Positions 61,781 to 64,000 of a stretch of DNA of 64,000 bases are shown here, piece after piece. How positions within the stretch are numbered: the first letter of the stretch is position 1; each line of letters begins with the position of its first letter. Position numbers and translations under genes: made by a program. Source of the DNA: Polaromonas sp. AER18D-145 (GTDB lineage Bacteria; Pseudomonadota; Gammaproteobacteria; Burkholderiales; Burkholderiaceae_C). The notes beneath the pieces were generated by a model that was not told the origin of the DNA, made no database searches, and saw nothing but the letters and a program-made list of their open reading frames with translations. The DNA lies in assembly GCF_002379095.1 (NCBI RefSeq), contig NZ_NBZV01000017.1, forward strand, positions 24,012 to 88,011, read 5' to 3'.

Positions 61781-62656
61781 CTAAACTCTTTCAATCGGCG
61801 CTTTTCCAAGCAAACCGTTCGGTTTGACGAGAAACAGCAAGGTGATCATCAAGAAGGGGACCGCATCCTTGTATGCTGACGACAGATAGCCCGCCGTCAT
61901 CGACTCACCCAGGCCAATCAGCAAGCCGCCGAGGACGGCACCGAGTGGACTGCCCATGCCGCCTATGATGGCCGCGATGACCGCCTTGAGGCCGACCATC
62001 ACACCAACGTCATAGTAGGTATAGGTAATTGGCGCCGTCACGATGCCACCGACCGCGCCAAGGGCAGCGGCAAAGGCAAAGGCCAGCATCAACACACCGC
62101 GCACATTAATCCCCATGAGCTGGGCAGTCTCCGGATCGAGCGACGCTGCCACAAATCCACGCCCAGCCCGGCTGTAGCGAAAAAACCAGCCCAAAATCAG
62201 CAGTATCACAACTGTGATGCCGATCACCCACAAGACCTGCGGCAGGATGGTCGCCCCCCCGATCATCAAGGGATCATTGCCACTGAAGGCCGGAACCGAG
62301 CGCGTCTGTGTACCCCAAAAGACATGCACCACGCCGCGCACGACCATTCCAAACGCCACCGTCATGATAATGACCTCAAGCAGACCTGACCGCTCCAAAG
62401 TCCGTGAAAACAACTTTTGCAGCAGCAGCGCCACCGCCAGCGTGACCGCAATGGCGGCGGCCATGGCGGGCAACAGCGGGATTCCAGCCTGCATCAGAAC
62501 AGCGGTAGTCATGCCACCAAGCATGACCGACTCCCCTTGAGAAAAGTTAAGTGCCCCGCTTGCGTTGTAGACGAGCATGAAACCGAGAGCCACCAGTGCA
62601 TAGCGTGCGCCCTCGGTCAGACCGGCAAAGAGAAACTGAATGAATGCGGCGTCCAT
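61781..62656 (-). CDS. livH: LIV-type ABC importer permease, LivH subunit (system 3)
   Basis: A 291-residue permease. FMLVYNASGALNFSQGESVM is the LivH signature in a variant with FSQG instead of FAHG. ATG 62656 has AAGGAG five bases upstream; GTG 62662 is an alternative that would overlap the binding-protein stop. Confidence 0.87.
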   Translation of the reverse strand: MDAAFIQFLFAGLTEGARYALVALGFMLVYNASGALNFSQGESVMLGGMTTAVLMQAGIPLLPAMAAAIAVTLAVALLLQKLFSRTLERSGLLEVIIMTVAFGMVVRGVVHVFWGTQTRSVPAFSGNDPLMIGGATILPQVLWVIGITVVILLILGWFFRYSRAGRGFVAASLDPETAQLMGINVRGVLMLAFAFAAALGAVGGIVTAPITYTYYDVGVMVGLKAVIAAIIGGMGSPLGAVLGGLLIGLGESMTAGYLSSAYKDAVPFLMITLLFLVKPNGLLGKAPIERV

Positions 62657-62658
62657 AA

Positions 62659-63828
62659 TCACTCCTTTTCAACGAGTTTCCATCGACCATTCTTGACCTG
62701 TACGATCCGCAAGGAGTCGGGGGTCAAGCCAACGTGGTCGGTCTCGTTCATCCGGAAATGCCCTGTCACACCCACAAAGTCGTTGCCTTTTTCGATGGCA
62801 TCGCGAATTTTGGCGGGCTCGATACTGCCACTGCGCCGCACCGCCTCCCGGATGGCGAAGAACGCGTCATGTGCAGTACCCGCAAAGAAGGAAGGGGCTT
62901 CGTTGAATTTGGCGCGGTAGGCCTTCACATAAGCCTGCACCACCGGTTGCTGGGGGTCGCTGGTGGGCAATTGATCCCATACCAGGAGGGATACATTTGC
63001 CATGATCATGTCTTCCGCCGCACCGCCCGCCAATCTGACAAAATCGTTCGACGCAAGGCCATGGGTTCCGTAGTGCGGCACGGTGATGCCGAGTTGCTTG
63101 TAGTTCTTGGTGGCAATGATCGCCGGCTCGCCGAAGCCACAATTCAAGACTGCCTGCAAACCCGGCTCCTGGCGCAGCTTGGTCAGCTGTACGGTCATGT
63201 CCGTGTCCTTGGCGTTGTAGGACTCATCGCGCAGAATCTTGACGCCTTTTTCCGGTGCCAATTTCTGCGCGGCTGAGAGACAGGATCGACCGAACGCATC
63301 GCTGCCGGCAATGATGCCGATGCTCTTGATACCGCGACCCAGCATGTGGTCGTACAGGCGACTCACCACCATCGCATCGGTATGGATCGTCTTGAATACA
63401 AATTTCTTGACCGGCTCAACAATCGCAGAACCCGCACCCAACGAAACCATGGGGATACCCGCCCGCTCCACCAGCGGGATGGCCGACATCGTCGGGCCCG
63501 TCAGTGAGCAGCCGATGATGACGTGAACCTTGTCATTCTCGATCAGACGCTTGACCAGCGTATTGGCACGCGATGCATCCGATTCGTCATCGTAGCCGCG
63601 GAACTCAACTTTGCGGCCATCGATGCCGCCAGCGGCGTTGATGGCTTCGACGGACATCTCGACGGTTTTCATGGCGCCAGCTCCGGCGTAGGACGCTGGG
63701 CCAGTAACGGAAAAACATCCACCGATTTTCAACGGCGGCTTGGTTTGAGCTGCCGCCGGCAACAAGGCGGACACACACACGACGGCGGTAGCCATCAAAC
63801 ATTTCATGGGTTTACGTAGTTTCAACAT
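62659..63828 (-). CDS. LIV-type ABC importer substrate-binding protein (system 3)
   Basis: A 389-residue type I periplasmic binding protein. Signal peptide covers the first 27 residues (MLKLRKPMKCLMATAVVC and on, cleavage near PAAAQ); the mature part starts PLKIGGCFSVTGPASYAGAG. ATG 63828 has CAGGAGAC upstream. It follows an acyl-CoA ligase gene by 74 bases, which suggests import of an acid that is then activated with CoA. Confidence 0.88.
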   Translation of the reverse strand: MLKLRKPMKCLMATAVVCVSALLPAAAQTKPPLKIGGCFSVTGPASYAGAGAMKTVEMSVEAINAAGGIDGRKVEFRGYDDESDASRANTLVKRLIENDKVHVIIGCSLTGPTMSAIPLVERAGIPMVSLGAGSAIVEPVKKFVFKTIHTDAMVVSRLYDHMLGRGIKSIGIIAGSDAFGRSCLSAAQKLAPEKGVKILRDESYNAKDTDMTVQLTKLRQEPGLQAVLNCGFGEPAIIATKNYKQLGITVPHYGTHGLASNDFVRLAGGAAEDMIMANVSLLVWDQLPTSDPQQPVVQAYVKAYRAKFNEAPSFFAGTAHDAFFAIREAVRRSGSIEPAKIRDAIEKGNDFVGVTGHFRMNETDHVGLTPDSLRIVQVKNGRWKLVEKE

Positions 63829-63902
63829 TTTTGTCTCCTGGGGTTTCACGTTTTATGCACGGGGGTAATTTTCAAGGGGGTACTTGACGGGGCTCTACAA
63901 GG

Positions 63903-64000
63903 TCAAGCAATTTCGAGTTGCCAGGGCAGGGGCACTGCACCGCCAGACAGCCATTTCTTCAACTCGCCTTTCTTCAGCTTGGCGTTGGATGTCTTGGGCA
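63903..64000 (-). CDS. AMP-dependent acyl-CoA ligase, 3' end only
   Basis: The last 31 codons of a gene that enters from beyond the window: PKTSNAKLKKGELKKWL and then PLPWQLEIA before the stop at 63903. The PKT-x(3)-K pattern is the C-terminal lysine motif of AMP-forming acyl-CoA synthetases. It probably makes a CoA ester of the acid taken up by system 3. Only the tail is visible. Confidence 0.6.
   Translation of the reverse strand, partial: PKTSNAKLKKGELKKWLSGGAVPLPWQLEIA

Overview
This is a gene-dense, GC-rich stretch of bacterial chromosome or large replicon. Its contents (TRAP transporters, many CaiB/BaiF CoA-transferases, MmgE/PrpD proteins, LIV-type ABC uptake operons, Rieske dioxygenases, IclR/GntR/TetR regulators) are typical of a metabolically versatile betaproteobacterium of the Burkholderiales. 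That assignment is inference from gene content, not from a marker gene. No rRNA, tRNA, CRISPR or replication origin was recognised.

Region 1 (37-10758, + strand): MaoC hydratase, TRAP uptake system (dctP-dctQ-dctM), MmgE/PrpD, acyl-CoA dehydrogenase, CaiB/BaiF CoA-transferase, GntR regulator, MFS permease, a CitE-like lyase broken by a 7-bp tandem duplication, and a methyltransferase. The set resembles itaconate / C5-dicarboxylate degradation operons. Region 2 (11228-15621, +) holds a NUDIX protein with a stub of a metallo-hydrolase, an FMN oxidoreductase, an intact CitE-like lyase and a class I CoA-transferase, all tightly coupled. An ISL3-type transposase remnant separates the two regions.

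Region 3 (15650-24116, -): aldehyde dehydrogenase, SDR, a complete LIV-type ABC importer, a second SDR, then the rubble of an acyl-CoA dehydrogenase/MaoC/crotonase cassette. Region 4 (24331-35038, -): one very compact run of eleven genes: CoA-transferase, acyl-CoA dehydrogenase, alpha-methylacyl-CoA racemase, MaoC, crotonase, a second TRAP system, a pair of acyl-CoA dehydrogenases and another crotonase. This looks like uptake, activation and beta-oxidation of a methyl-branched acid. A divergent MFS permease and IclR regulator (35229-37245) share a promoter region with a perfect inverted repeat.

Region 5 (37532-38700): wrecked insertion sequences, an IS3-family element fused to an IS481-like fragment. 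Region 6 (38962-42018, +): IclR regulator behind a perfect 16-bp palindrome, crotonase and a second MmgE/PrpD.

Region 7 (42028-56431, -) is the most striking part. In transcription order it holds a LIV-type importer, a Rieske dioxygenase (alpha2/beta2), an extradiol ring-cleavage dioxygenase, a diol dehydrogenase, an MFS permease, a TetR regulator of CymR type, an ACMSD-like amidohydrolase, a Rieske ferredoxin, a second dioxygenase (alpha1/beta1) and a BenD-like diol dehydrogenase. An 18-bp perfect inverted repeat with cumate-operator-like half-sites lies in front of it. I infer a p-cumate-like pathway for a substituted benzoate in which an ACMSD-type enzyme may supply the decarboxylation step. 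Region 8 (56716-64000, -) adds the flavin/2Fe-2S reductase, a PaaI thioesterase, a second Rieske ferredoxin beside the collapsed remains of a duplicated alpha/beta pair, a third LIV-type importer and the 3' end of an acyl-CoA ligase.

Overall the window is a catabolic island assembled by repeated duplication of transporter and CoA-metabolism cassettes, several of which are visibly decaying.
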